From Rhizobiaceae bacterium (GTDB taxonomy: Bacteria > Pseudomonadota > Alphaproteobacteria > Rhizobiales > Rhizobiaceae): DNA of 40,884 bases. The notes beneath the pieces were generated by a model. It searched no databases, was not told the origin of the DNA, and saw only the letters and a list, made by a program, of their open reading frames with translations. Made by a program: the position numbers and the translations under genes. Shown one piece after another: positions 18,424 through 27,371 of the stretch (position 1 is the first letter of the stretch; every line of letters begins with the position of its first letter). The stretch covers positions 1 to 40,884 of the forward strand of contig JASJDO010000010.1 of NCBI GenBank assembly GCA_030065115.1, written 5' to 3'.

Positions 18424-19281
18424 ATGAAGCGTATCTTAACTTTTGCTACTGCAAGTGCAATCAGTGCATTTTTTGCTGTGGCTGCAGCCCAGGCAAATGA
18501 CTATAATTCTGGCGTTGTCACCAAGACGCCCAGTGAAGGCTTCACCGATGTGGAGTTTGGCAGCGGTTGGTACCTTCGCGGCGATATTTCCTATAATATT
18601 GACGGGCGTGACCAGGCAGGCAACTTTAGTGTTACGACACCTTCAACTACGCAATCAGCGGAGGTAGACTATGATGACGCGGTTGGTGTAAGGATCGGTG
18701 CCGGTTACTATGTAGCGCCGAATGTTCGAGCTGAAGTAAACGTCGAATCGCTTTTCAACTCCTCTTTTTCAGCGGTTAACGGCCAGGCCTTCGACGCCAT
18801 TATCATCGATGGCGGCGGCATCGCTTTTCCAACCACAACAGGGGGTATTCGCGAAGTACAAGCGGATTATCAGGCCGCCACACTTATTGCATCGGCAAAT
18901 GTAGATATTGGCACTTATGGCGCGTTTACACCCTATGTTGGGCTGGGCGCCGGGATTGCGCGCGTCGAATATAATGAGACTGAGACCCTCACCTGTGTGC
19001 CATTTGCCACCAATGTTTCCTGTGCTGACCGTGTATTTGGTGGGCCGGGTGAAGAGGTGCAAGCCAGTAGAACCTTTCAAGAAGCTGACTGGACGTATGC
19101 CTATCAGCTGACTGCTGGTACAGCTGTGGCAGTCGATGATAGAACTTCGTTGGATTTCAGCTATTCATTCACGCAAATTGGCGATGGCGATACATTAAGC
19201 TACGCAGATGGAACAGCAATTGACGAAGACGGTGTGCGCTTGCATCAGATACGCGCAGGTGTTCGCTACGAAATCTGGTAA
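18424..19281 (+). CDS. Outer-membrane beta-barrel protein, Omp25/Omp31-like (second copy)
   Basis: A 285-residue precursor with signal peptide (LTFATASAISAFFAVAAAQA) cleaved before NDYNSG. It has the same layout as its upstream neighbour: GWYLRGDISYNIDG, a loop, YGAFTPYVGLGAGIARVEYNE, and a late strand RTSLDFSYSFTQIGDGD. It ends in RAGVRYEIW, the C-terminal aromatic expected for BAM-dependent assembly. Sequence similarity to the first copy is clear in these blocks but loops differ, so the pair is an old tandem duplication. The 68-base gap and lack of a terminator between them suggest cotranscription; a terminator follows this gene. Confidence 0.85.
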   Translation: MKRILTFATASAISAFFAVAAAQANDYNSGVVTKTPSEGFTDVEFGSGWYLRGDISYNIDGRDQAGNFSVTTPSTTQSAEVDYDDAVGVRIGAGYYVAPNVRAEVNVESLFNSSFSAVNGQAFDAIIIDGGGIAFPTTTGGIREVQADYQAATLIASANVDIGTYGAFTPYVGLGAGIARVEYNETETLTCVPFATNVSCADRVFGGPGEEVQASRTFQEADWTYAYQLTAGTAVAVDDRTSLDFSYSFTQIGDGDTLSYADGTAIDEDGVRLHQIRAGVRYEIW

Positions 19282-19305
19282 GTGAATTTCCTATCTTTAT
19301 CAAAC

Positions 19306-19329
19306 AGGCGGCCATGAGCCGCCTTTTTC
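19306..19329 (+). terminator. Rho-independent terminator after the second barrel gene
   Basis: Stem AGGCGGC at 19306-19312 pairs with GCCGCCT at 19318-19324, with a CATGA loop and T's following. It ends the porin-like transcript ahead of the serC leader. Confidence 0.88.
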
Positions 19330-19400
19330 ATCACTTGTTAAACCAAAAACGTCGCAATCAAGAAAATATCTTGACCTAATGCGACGGTTGGCATATCCCC

Positions 19401-19453
19401 GTGAGTGGGCCACCCCTCCCCACCGAGGGGCTCACTAGCTGGAAGGTTAGCTA
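19401..19453 (+). ncRNA. Structured serC leader with Shine-Dalgarno in a hairpin loop
   Basis: Two adjacent hairpins precede the serC start. The first pairs GTGAG (19401-19405) with CTCAC (19431-19435) and, inside it, CCCCTC (19413-19418) with GAGGGG (19425-19430), with a 7-base bulge. The second pairs TAGCT (19436-19440) with AGCTA (19449-19453) and holds GGAAGG, the Shine-Dalgarno of serC, in its 8-base loop. A conserved alphaproteobacterial serC leader motif is known in this position. That this is an instance of it is inferred from position and shape, not from an alignment. Confidence 0.6.
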
Positions 19454-19455
19454 TC

Positions 19456-20637
19456 ATGAATACGAAAGTACAACCGGGTACGCGCCCGGCAAATCCGCGT
19501 TTTTCTTCCGGACCTTGCACCAAACGTCCGGGTTGGTCTCTCAAAAATCTAGAAAATGCAACGCTTGGCCGTTCGCATCGTGCTGCTGAAGGTAAGGCTC
19601 GTTTGAAGCAGGCGATTGATCTCACCCGGGAAGTCTTGCAGGTGCCGGACACACATCGTATCGGTATTGTGCCGGCATCAGATACGGGTGCTGTGGAAAT
19701 GGCCATGTGGAGCCTGCTTGGTGAGCGCGGCGTAGACCTCCTCGCTTGGGAAAGCTTTGGCGCAGGCTGGGTGAGTGACGCCCTCAAGCAATTGAAGCTG
19801 GATGATGCGCGTGAAATTTCCGCACCTTATGGGCAATTGCCGGATTTGGCGCAGGTCGACTTTGATCGTGACGTTGTCTTCACCTGGAATGGCACAACAT
19901 CTGGCGTTCGTGTTCCGAATGCGGATTTCATCCCGGCTGACCGAAAAGGTCTTACGATTTGTGACGCTACTTCTGCGGTATTTGCTCAGCAACTCGATTT
20001 CGAAAAACTCGATGTGGTGACTTTCTCATGGCAAAAAGTTCTGGGTGGGGAAGCTGCGCACGGCATGTTGATCTTGTCTCCACGCGCAGTCGAGCGATTG
20101 GAAACCTATACACCCGTTTGGCCCTTGCCGAAAATTTTCCGCCTAACGAAAGGTGGCAAGTTGATCGAGGGCATATTCGAAGGTGCAACCATCAACACAC
20201 CTTCCATGCTTTGCGTTGAAGATTATATCGATGCGCTGAACTGGTCGAAATCGATTGGTGGTCTTGATGCGTTGATTGCCAGAGCAAACAAAAACCTCGG
20301 TGTGATCGAGAAGTTTGTTACTGGCGCTGGCTGGATTGATTTCCTGGCCGAAAAAGCAGAAACGCGCTCTAATACGTCAGTGTGTTTGTCGATTGTCGAT
20401 GAACGTGTTGCCTCACTTGAGGATGCTGATCAGGCTGCTTTTGCCAAGGGCATGACCAAGCTTCTCGAAAATGAAGGCGTGGCACTGGATATTGGTGCTT
20501 ATCGTGACGCACCCCCAGGCTTGCGCATCTGGACTGGTGCAACAGTTGAGCAATCTGATCTGGAAGCTCTGATGCCGTGGCTTGAATGGGCTTTCGAAAC
20601 GCAATTGCAATCGCTGCATAACGATCAAGCTGCCTAA
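19456..20637 (+). CDS. serC: Phosphoserine aminotransferase SerC
   Basis: SerC transfers an amino group from glutamate to 3-phosphohydroxypyruvate, giving phosphoserine, the second step of serine synthesis; it also serves pyridoxal phosphate synthesis in some bacteria. The 393-residue product has [18 protein letters not shown] at the N-terminus, as in the alphaproteobacterial subgroup. It also has the [10 protein letters not shown] segment, [13 protein letters not shown], and the PLP-binding lysine in [14 protein letters not shown] at about residue 194. ATG 19456 is fixed by GGAAGG at 19441-19446; an in-frame GTG upstream lies inside the leader stem and is unlikely. serA follows after 41 bases. 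Confidence 0.96.
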   Translation: MNTKVQPGTRPANPRFSSGPCTKRPGWSLKNLENATLGRSHRAAEGKARLKQAIDLTREVLQVPDTHRIGIVPASDTGAVEMAMWSLLGERGVDLLAWESFGAGWVSDALKQLKLDDAREISAPYGQLPDLAQVDFDRDVVFTWNGTTSGVRVPNADFIPADRKGLTICDATSAVFAQQLDFEKLDVVTFSWQKVLGGEAAHGMLILSPRAVERLETYTPVWPLPKIFRLTKGGKLIEGIFEGATINTPSMLCVEDYIDALNWSKSIGGLDALIARANKNLGVIEKFVTGAGWIDFLAEKAETRSNTSVCLSIVDERVASLEDADQAAFAKGMTKLLENEGVALDIGAYRDAPPGLRIWTGATVEQSDLEALMPWLEWAFETQLQSLHNDQAA

Positions 20638-20678
20638 CTCCCAACACCAAGAATTATATTTCATGAAAGGAAGCCAAA

Positions 20679-22286
20679 ATGGCTCTTCAAGAAAAACCTC
20701 GCGTACTTGTCTCTGACAAACTCTCTGAAACCGCTGTCCAAATCTTTCGAGATCGGGGCATTGATGTCGATTTCCAACCTGACCTCGGCAAGGACAAAGA
20801 TGCCCTCTATGAGGCGATCCACCAATATGATGGTCTTGCCATTCGTTCAGCAACCAAAGTGAATGAAAAACTGCTTGATAATGCCGAGCGTCTCAAGGTG
20901 ATTGGTCGCGCAGGCATCGGGGTCGACAATGTGGAAATTCCTGCGGCGTCGCGTAAGGGGATCATCGTTATGAATACCCCGTTCGGCAACTCTATCACGA
21001 CCGCAGAACACGCTATTTCCCTCATGCTTGCCTGTGCACGGCAGATTCCCGCAGCCAATGAATCGACCCATGCCGGCAAATGGGAAAAATCAAAATTCAT
21101 GGGTGTTGAGATCACCAACAAGGTGCTCGGCCTTGTAGGGTGCGGTAACATTGGTGCGATTGTTGCCGATCGCGCAATCGGTCTCAAAATGCGGGTCCTG
21201 GCCTATGATCCGTTTCTGTCAGAAGAGCGTGCCAAGGAACTGGGCGTTGAGAAATGCGAGCTGGATGATGTGCTTGGGAGAGCAGACTTCATAACTTTGC
21301 ATGTTCCTAAAACAGACAAAACATCGATGATGATCAATGCAGATGCCATTTCCAAGATGAAAAAGGGCGTTCGGATCATCAACTGTGCGCGGGGTGGTCT
21401 TGTTGACGAGCAAGCTCTGGCTGACGCGTTGAACTCTGGTTATGTAGCTGGTGCTGCGTTTGATGTGTTTGAAGTTGAACCTGCCGAAGCCAGCCCATTG
21501 TTCAATCTGCCAAACGTGGTTTGTACACCGCACCTTGGTGCGTCGACTTCGGAAGCGCAGGAGAATGTGGCCATACAGGTTGCCGAACAAATGTCTGATT
21601 ATTTGTTGAAGGGTGCAGTTTCGAACGCAATCAACATGCCTTCCATCACTGCTGAAGAGGCTCCGCGATTGACGCCCTTCGTCAAGCTTGCCGGATATCT
21701 TGGTGCATTTGTGGGCCAGGTAACAGACAGCCCGATCCAGAAAGTTGAGATCGTTTATGACGGTGCGGTTGCCAATATGAACACAAAGGCGCTGACAAGT
21801 GCTGCGCTTGCGGGGCTGATCAGACCTCAGGTCGCTGATGTGAACATGGTTTCGGCACCAATCATGGTGAAGGAACGCGGCATTCAGGTATCTGAAACCA
21901 AGCAGGACAAGTCCGGCATCTATGACAGTTACATGAAGCTGAACATCATTACGGCGGATTCGCAGAGATCGGTTGCAGGGACGGTGTTTTCTGACGGGAA
22001 ACCTCGCTTTATCCAGATCAAGGGTATCAACATGGATGCGGATGTTGGACGCCACATGCTCTACACAACCAATCATGACGAGCCCGGTATCATTGGTACG
22101 CTTGGTGTTGCCATGGGTGAGGCAGGCGCAAATATTGCGAATTTCCATCTTGGTCGCGACAAAGCAGGTGGTGATGCGATCGCGCTGCTCTATCTTGATG
22201 TTCCACCCAATGATGCGGTTCTCAACAGTCTGATGGAGACTGGAAAGTTCCAGCAGGTGAAGCCGCTTGAGTTTGAAATCGATTAA
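20679..22286 (+). CDS. serA: D-3-phosphoglycerate dehydrogenase SerA (long form)
   Basis: SerA oxidises 3-phosphoglycerate with NAD, the committed step of serine synthesis. At 535 residues it is the long type. It has an N-terminal substrate/NAD core (IGRAGIGVDNVEIPAA, LGLVGCGNIG for nucleotide binding, NCARGGLVDEQAL, and the catalytic histidine in TPHLGASTSEAQ). An intervening allosteric substrate-binding domain occupies about residues 320-450, and a C-terminal ACT domain senses serine (NHDEPGIIGTLGVAMGEAGANI). AAGGAAG precedes ATG 20679. It is the second gene of the serC operon. Its stop overlaps the convergent transporter gene by 4 bases, so no separate terminator fits between them. Confidence 0.98.
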   Translation: MALQEKPRVLVSDKLSETAVQIFRDRGIDVDFQPDLGKDKDALYEAIHQYDGLAIRSATKVNEKLLDNAERLKVIGRAGIGVDNVEIPAASRKGIIVMNTPFGNSITTAEHAISLMLACARQIPAANESTHAGKWEKSKFMGVEITNKVLGLVGCGNIGAIVADRAIGLKMRVLAYDPFLSEERAKELGVEKCELDDVLGRADFITLHVPKTDKTSMMINADAISKMKKGVRIINCARGGLVDEQALADALNSGYVAGAAFDVFEVEPAEASPLFNLPNVVCTPHLGASTSEAQENVAIQVAEQMSDYLLKGAVSNAINMPSITAEEAPRLTPFVKLAGYLGAFVGQVTDSPIQKVEIVYDGAVANMNTKALTSAALAGLIRPQVADVNMVSAPIMVKERGIQVSETKQDKSGIYDSYMKLNIITADSQRSVAGTVFSDGKPRFIQIKGINMDADVGRHMLYTTNHDEPGIIGTLGVAMGEAGANIANFHLGRDKAGGDAIALLYLDVPPNDAVLNSLMETGKFQQVKPLEFEID

Positions 22287-23188
22287 GGGTTCTTTGTCGA
22301 AACCTTCTGGGCGAGAGCAATCCCGCCCAGAACCAGTACCAGCCCGACGGCATGATAGGCTTGGAATTCTTCTCCCAGGATCAGGATTGCCAGCAAAGCA
22401 CCGAAAATGGGTACGAGGTTAATAAACACGCCGCCACGGTTAGAACCGATATTTTCAAGCCCCATCACCCAGAAAAGTTGCGATACAAGGGACGGGAAAA
22501 GGCCTGCAAATACGATGACGCCCCAACCTTGAGTATCGGGCCATAACAAACGGTCTGACGCGATTTCATATGCTGTGAACGGAATTGAGATTGTCAAGGC
22601 TGCCATGCCCAGCACAAATATGAAGCTTAGCAGGTGTATGTCTGGCTTCTTTTGAAGAAAGACGGAATAGATCCCGTAAAAACTGATTGCGACAATCATG
22701 ATACCATCGCCGATGTTGACGGATTGATTGGCAAAGTCAAAGAGATTGCCGCGGGTAACAGTGACCGCCACACCAATGAGGGTGATCAGAAAACCAACCA
22801 GCTGGAATGCTGTGACCCGAGTTCGAAACAGAAGATAGTTCAGGATGAACAAAATCAGTGGCATGGAGGCCTGTTCAATCGCCACATTGATTGCTGTGGT
22901 GTAGTTCAAAGCCAGATAAAACAGGTTGTTGAACAGACCGAAACCAATGGTTCCTAGTGCAAAGAGAAACCAGAAGTGTTTCCGGATTACTTCACGGTCC
23001 TTCTTCAAATGCGGCAGGGCGAAGGGAAACACTACCGCACAGGCGATGATCCAGCGAAACAGCGTCAGTAAGAACGGGGATACGTGTCCAGCACCCAGTT
23101 TGCCAGCAACGGCATTGCCTCCCCAAACAAGGGCAGTGATGGTTAGCAAAAGATACGGGTTGGTTAGCGGAGAGGTTCCGGCGCGCAT
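22283..23188 (-). CDS. EamA/DMT-family transporter
   Basis: An inner-membrane protein of about 300 residues with ten hydrophobic segments in two repeats of five, the drug/metabolite transporter layout. Recognisable blocks are ITALVWGGNAVAGKLGAG, ALNYTTAINVAIEQASMPLILFILNYLLF and the second-repeat end ILGEEFQAYHAVGLVLVLGGIALAQK. Substrates of this family range from amino acids and nucleosides to drugs and cannot be read here. I start it at ATG 23188; GTG 23203 and TTG 23209 are in frame upstream and none has a strong Shine-Dalgarno. It converges on serA with a 4-base overlap. Confidence 0.88.
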   Translation of the reverse strand: MRAGTSPLTNPYLLLTITALVWGGNAVAGKLGAGHVSPFLLTLFRWIIACAVVFPFALPHLKKDREVIRKHFWFLFALGTIGFGLFNNLFYLALNYTTAINVAIEQASMPLILFILNYLLFRTRVTAFQLVGFLITLIGVAVTVTRGNLFDFANQSVNIGDGIMIVAISFYGIYSVFLQKKPDIHLLSFIFVLGMAALTISIPFTAYEIASDRLLWPDTQGWGVIVFAGLFPSLVSQLFWVMGLENIGSNRGGVFINLVPIFGALLAILILGEEFQAYHAVGLVLVLGGIALAQKVSTKNP

Positions 23189-23359
23189 TAGGTGGGTTTT
23201 CACAGACAAATGTTTCAGAAGCTTGATGTTTGCCGCTTTTTCGGAGTATTAACAACCGCAATCTGGGATTCCACAGACTTAAACTCCAGCTTGCAATTAA
23301 TCTGGCGCGGTTCTTTGAAAGAACCGATGTGAAACACTGGCAAGTTCGGGTAAATTTTC

Positions 23360-24655
23360 ATGACAAATGTTGCAGTGATCGGCTCTCAATGGGGTGATGA
23401 GGGCAAGGGTAAGATCGTCGATTGGCTTTCTGAACGCGCTGACTTGGTGGTTCGGTTCCAGGGTGGCCATAATGCTGGCCATACACTGGTGATCGACGGT
23501 GTAAGCTATAAGCTGAGCTTGCTGCCTTCTGGTGTTGTCCGTGAGGGAAAACTTGCTGTAATCGGCAATGGCGTAGTGATTGATCCCCATGCTCTGATGG
23601 CAGAAATCGAACGCCTCGGAGAGCAGGGCGTCCATGTGACACCTGACAATCTGCGCATTGCGGAGAATGCGACACTCATTCTTTCTGTTCATCGGGAGCT
23701 CGATGGTATTCGCGAAGACGCTGCTGCGAAGGGAACCAAAATCGGGACGACCCGACGGGGTATCGGTCCTGCGTATGAGGACAAGGTAGGACGTCGCGCG
23801 ATACGCGTCCTTGACCTTGCGAACATGGACAGCCTCAAGCCCAAGATTGAACGGTTGTTGACGCATCACAACGCATTGCGTCGGGGTCTGGATCAACCAG
23901 AAGTGGCGTTTGATACCATTTATGAGGAGTTGAAGCAGGTTGCTGACCGCATGGTTCCATTTTCTGAGCCTGTTTGGAAGCTGTTGGATGACGAGAAACG
24001 CAAGGGTTCACGCATTCTCTTTGAAGGCGCCCAGGGAACGCTTCTTGATATTGACCATGGCACTTACCCGTTTGTGACCTCTTCGAACACCGTTGCTGGG
24101 CAGGCCGCTGCGGGATCCGGCATGGGGCCGGGGTCAGTTGGCTACGTGCTTGGCATCACAAAAGCCTATACTACCCGTGTTGGCGAAGGGCCTTTCCCGA
24201 CTGAGCAGGATAATGATGTCGGCCAGTTTTTGGGCGAACGCGGCCATGAGTTTGGAACCGTGACAGGTCGCAAGCGCCGCTGTGGCTGGTTTGATGCGGT
24301 ACTTGTTCGTCAGGCAGTTGCCACCAATGGCATTACGGGCATCGCGCTCACCAAGCTTGATGTGCTCGACGGTATGGATGAACTCAAGATTTGCGTGGGT
24401 TATAAGCTTGATGGAGAGGAAGTTGATCATCTCCCTGCAAGCCAAGGTCGTCAGGCGAGAGTGGAGCCAATCTACGAGACATTGGAAGGCTGGAAAGACA
24501 CAACCGTTGGTGCACGCAGCTGGGTAGATTTGCCTGCTCAGGCTGTCAAATATGTGCGCAGGGTCGAAGAACTGATTGGCGCTCCTGTTGCGCTGTTATC
24601 CACCAGCCCAGAACGTGATGATACGATACTTGTTCATGATCCATTTCAGGATTAG
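23360..24655 (+). CDS. purA: Adenylosuccinate synthetase PurA
   Basis: PurA joins IMP and aspartate with GTP to make adenylosuccinate, the first step from IMP to AMP. The 431-residue product shows the GTP-binding [16 protein letters not shown] loop with the catalytic aspartate, the [11 protein letters not shown] motif with the catalytic histidine, and [14 protein letters not shown]. It also shows [22 protein letters not shown], the [10 protein letters not shown] substrate loop and [17 protein letters not shown] 23360 is the natural start. It is separated from the divergent transporter by about 170 bases, which include a small hairpin of unknown role (23309-23325). Confidence 0.98.
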   Translation: MTNVAVIGSQWGDEGKGKIVDWLSERADLVVRFQGGHNAGHTLVIDGVSYKLSLLPSGVVREGKLAVIGNGVVIDPHALMAEIERLGEQGVHVTPDNLRIAENATLILSVHRELDGIREDAAAKGTKIGTTRRGIGPAYEDKVGRRAIRVLDLANMDSLKPKIERLLTHHNALRRGLDQPEVAFDTIYEELKQVADRMVPFSEPVWKLLDDEKRKGSRILFEGAQGTLLDIDHGTYPFVTSSNTVAGQAAAGSGMGPGSVGYVLGITKAYTTRVGEGPFPTEQDNDVGQFLGERGHEFGTVTGRKRRCGWFDAVLVRQAVATNGITGIALTKLDVLDGMDELKICVGYKLDGEEVDHLPASQGRQARVEPIYETLEGWKDTTVGARSWVDLPAQAVKYVRRVEELIGAPVALLSTSPERDDTILVHDPFQD

Positions 24656-24718
24656 GTTATAGCTTGGAGATGACGGGGAGCGATTCTCATTTTTGAGATG
24701 CGGAGTGAGTAACGGGGA

Positions 24719-26245
24719 ATGGCAGACTACTATTCTATCCTGAAGAAAACGATTGACGGGTTGCCAAATAATACGCCCGAAGTTCGTCAGGCGGTGTTCA
24801 GAAAAGCCAGAACCGCGATTGAAACACAGTTGCGCGGGATGTCGCCGACACCATCTGAACAGGCGATTGCTACGCAATTGAGATTGCTGGAAGATTCCAT
24901 TCTGGTTGTGGATGCTGAATATGGGACACCAGCACCGGCCGCGTCACAACCGGAACCAGTAGCGCCTTCACCATCTTATGATGCAACGCCATCTGCACCG
25001 CCCTCAATACCGAGCGAGCCCGCTCAGCCACAGCAGGTGTCACCACCTCCTGCACCGGCAGAACCTGTTGCTCCGCCACCAACGGTATCCATGCCACCGG
25101 AACCTGCATCATCACCGGTCGCGGTGGAAGCGCCCCCAACGGTGAACACGGTTCCCGGCCCAGAGACAGCTCCTGCTGCAGTGGCACCGAGCATCGATGA
25201 TTCATCAGCGCCCTTTGCGGAGCCCAAGCAGAAGCGTGGTCTTGGCAAGCTACTGGTACCTTTGGTCATTCTTGGTGTTTTGGGAGCTGGTGGCTATGCC
25301 ATCTGGTCGAACAAGGATGTTTTGCAGCCAATCCTGACTTCATTCATGTCAGACAGCACGAGCGATCAGGCAAGTGTTGATGAGCCGGAGAAACCTCTTT
25401 CAGAGGCTGAAAAGGCCATTGAAGAAGACACCAGCGCTGTCGCGGAAAAAGAAGCGGTTAAACTGGGCCAGAATGGTGAGGACACCACAGTTTCTGATAC
25501 TGGAGAAGATGTTGTCCGCATCATTGAACCAGAGCCTGAGCGTCAGCCTCTGGATGAAATCCTTTCCAATGAAGATGAAGCGAGCGGCGAAAGTGATACA
25601 CCTGTAGTAGATCCGGTTGAAGAGGGAACTGCTTCTGAAACAGAAACAAGTGAAAACCAGCCGGTTGAAGAGGTGCAGCCAGAGCAACCGCAAACCCTGC
25701 CAATTGGTGAAGTGGCTTACCTGTATGAAGAGGGAAGTGCCGGGGCTGGTGCCAGCCGTATCAACGCTGCAGTCACCTGGACCATGAAACGCGAAAGCAT
25801 TGCTGATGGATTGCCGCCCGAATCCATAATTGTTGGCTCAATGGAAGTTCCAGAACGCAATCTTTCAGTTGATATTGAAATCAAGCGTAATGTTGATGAT
25901 GCTGTTTCTGCGAGTCATTTGATTGAAATGCGGTTTGATGTTCCTGAAGGCTTCAGCGGTGGTGGTATCGACAATATTGCTCGCTTTGTCATGAAATCCA
26001 CCGAGGAGGCGAGGGGAGAGCCTTTGGTTGCAGTTCCCGTGAAAGTCAGTGACGGATTTTTCCTGATTGCGCTTGATAACTTGCAGCAGGCAGTCAGTGT
26101 GAACTCGCAATTGATGACTGAATCTTCATGGATTGATGTGCCGATTAGCTATGCAACTGGCAAACGCGCGCTCATCACACTGGAAAAAGGCGGAACTGGG
26201 GATCAAGTGTTCCGGGATGCCTTCCGTGATTGGGAAAACCGCTAG
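24719..26245 (+). CDS. Proline-rich single-pass membrane protein of unknown function
   Basis: A 508-residue protein that I do not recognise as a named family; similar proteins downstream of purA in Rhizobiales are my recollection, not shown here. Residues 1 to about 65 are helical (YYSILKKTIDGLP, AIATQLRLLEDSILVV). Residues about 66-165 are extremely rich in Pro, Ala and Val. A basic stop-transfer segment (KQKRGLGK) precedes one membrane helix at about 180-197 (LLVPLVILGVLGAGGYAIW). An acidic linker follows to about 325, then a compact domain with beta-rich blocks (SRINAAVTWTMKRES, IDNIARFVMKSTEEARGEPL, ALITLEKGGTGDQVFRDAF). Topology would place the C-terminal domain in the periplasm and the helical and proline-rich part in the cytoplasm. 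Confidence 0.8.
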   Translation: MADYYSILKKTIDGLPNNTPEVRQAVFRKARTAIETQLRGMSPTPSEQAIATQLRLLEDSILVVDAEYGTPAPAASQPEPVAPSPSYDATPSAPPSIPSEPAQPQQVSPPPAPAEPVAPPPTVSMPPEPASSPVAVEAPPTVNTVPGPETAPAAVAPSIDDSSAPFAEPKQKRGLGKLLVPLVILGVLGAGGYAIWSNKDVLQPILTSFMSDSTSDQASVDEPEKPLSEAEKAIEEDTSAVAEKEAVKLGQNGEDTTVSDTGEDVVRIIEPEPERQPLDEILSNEDEASGESDTPVVDPVEEGTASETETSENQPVEEVQPEQPQTLPIGEVAYLYEEGSAGAGASRINAAVTWTMKRESIADGLPPESIIVGSMEVPERNLSVDIEIKRNVDDAVSASHLIEMRFDVPEGFSGGGIDNIARFVMKSTEEARGEPLVAVPVKVSDGFFLIALDNLQQAVSVNSQLMTESSWIDVPISYATGKRALITLEKGGTGDQVFRDAFRDWENR

Positions 26246-26264
26246 ATTAAATTTTTCTGAGATC

Positions 26265-26295
26265 ACAAAAAAACCCGGCTGACGCCGGGTTTTTC
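26265..26295. terminator. Bidirectional terminator between the purA-side gene and rpoH
   Basis: AAACCCGGC at 26271-26279 pairs with GCCGGGTTT at 26284-26292 around a TGAC loop. A-runs on the left and T-runs on the right make it a good terminator for both convergent transcripts. Confidence 0.88.
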
Positions 26296-26314
26296 TTGAT
26301 TGAGCAAGCTGTTG

Positions 26315-27217
26315 TTATGATGCAGCGAGTTGTGGCATTGGTTTCGCCAGCTCTTTGGCTGCAGCAATCATGGCTTTTTGCACTTTCTCAAATGCCCTAA
26401 CCTCGATCTGACGCACCCGCTCGCGCGAGATGTCAAACTCACCTGAAAGTTCTTCCAGGGTAATCGGGCTCTCCTCAAGACGGCGCGCAAGGAAAATGCG
26501 CTTTTCGCGATCATTGAGGACATCCATTGCATCCGCAAGCATCTCACGGCGTGCTTCCATCTCGTCTTCGCGAGCAAGAACTGTTTCCTGACTTTCTGAC
26601 TCATCAACAAGCCAGTCTTGCCACTCTCCACTTTCACCTTCTGCAGCCTTGATCGGCGCATTCAATGATGCGTCACCGCCCAGTCGACGGTTCATGGAAA
26701 TCACTTCTTCCTCGGATACACCAAGTTGCGTTGCAATCTGTTCCACTTGTTCTGGCTTCAAGTCGCCATCGTCCAGTGCCTGAATGCGGCTTTTGGCTTT
26801 CCTGAGGTTGAAAAACAGACGCTTCTGGTTTGCGGTTGTACCCATTTTCACAAGCGACCATGAACGCAGAACATATTCCTGGATGGACGCCTTGATCCAC
26901 CACATTGCATAGGTTGCCAGACGAAAGCCCTTTTCAGGGTCAAACTTCTTGACCGCTTGCATGAGGCCGACATTTCCCTCGGAAACAACTTCACCGATCG
27001 GTAAGCCGTAGCCGCGATATCCCATAGCGATTTTAGCCACCAGTCTCAGATGGCTTGTGACCAATTTATGCGCTGCATCACGGTCTTCATGCTCCAGATA
27101 GCGCTTTGCGAGCATATATTCTTCATTTGGCTCCAACATCGGAAATTTGCGGATTTCGCGCATGTATCGCGACAATCCGTTTCCGTCACTGGAAATTGTA
27201 GGCATATTCTGGGCCAT
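26315..27217 (-). CDS. rpoH: Heat-shock sigma factor RpoH (sigma-32)
   Basis: An alternative sigma factor that directs RNA polymerase to heat-shock promoters. The 300-residue product shows region 1.2/2.1 (LSRYMREIRKFPMLEPNEEYMLAKRY) and the core-binding and -10 recognition region 2 (GLPIGEVVSEGNVGLMQAVKKFDP, ATYAMWWIKASIQEYVLRSW). The RpoH box, QKRLFFNLRKAKSRI, distinguishes sigma-32 from other factors. Region 4.2 carries the helix-turn-helix (SGEFDISRERVRQIEVRAF). A good AGAAGGG Shine-Dalgarno precedes the start. Rhizobiales often carry two rpoH genes; which paralogue this is cannot be told. A likely target, ftsH, lies in the same window. Confidence 0.97.
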   Translation of the reverse strand: MAQNMPTISSDGNGLSRYMREIRKFPMLEPNEEYMLAKRYLEHEDRDAAHKLVTSHLRLVAKIAMGYRGYGLPIGEVVSEGNVGLMQAVKKFDPEKGFRLATYAMWWIKASIQEYVLRSWSLVKMGTTANQKRLFFNLRKAKSRIQALDDGDLKPEQVEQIATQLGVSEEEVISMNRRLGGDASLNAPIKAAEGESGEWQDWLVDESESQETVLAREDEMEARREMLADAMDVLNDREKRIFLARRLEESPITLEELSGEFDISRERVRQIEVRAFEKVQKAMIAAAKELAKPMPQLAAS

Positions 27218-27371
27218 TCGTGCACCCTTCTCCTTTTCCTATCAGTCAGGTTACTCCCGAAATCAGCAAATAACCTAACATTTCATATAGGTACTAAAAT
27301 GTCTGTTTGCATGAAATTTTGGTAATGTTCGTGCGGTTTTTGGCTAAATTGGTGAGAAATGCACAATTTGC

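Noticed and set aside
21219-22148. A 309-codon open frame antisense to serA
   Set aside because: serA is complete on the other strand with every family motif; the antisense frame has no recognisable domain, is rich in Cys, His and Arg, and has no Shine-Dalgarno.
23309-23325. A 7-base-pair hairpin (GGTTCTT/AAGAACC) before purA
   Set aside because: It has no T-run and no known leader motif that I recognise; it may be incidental.
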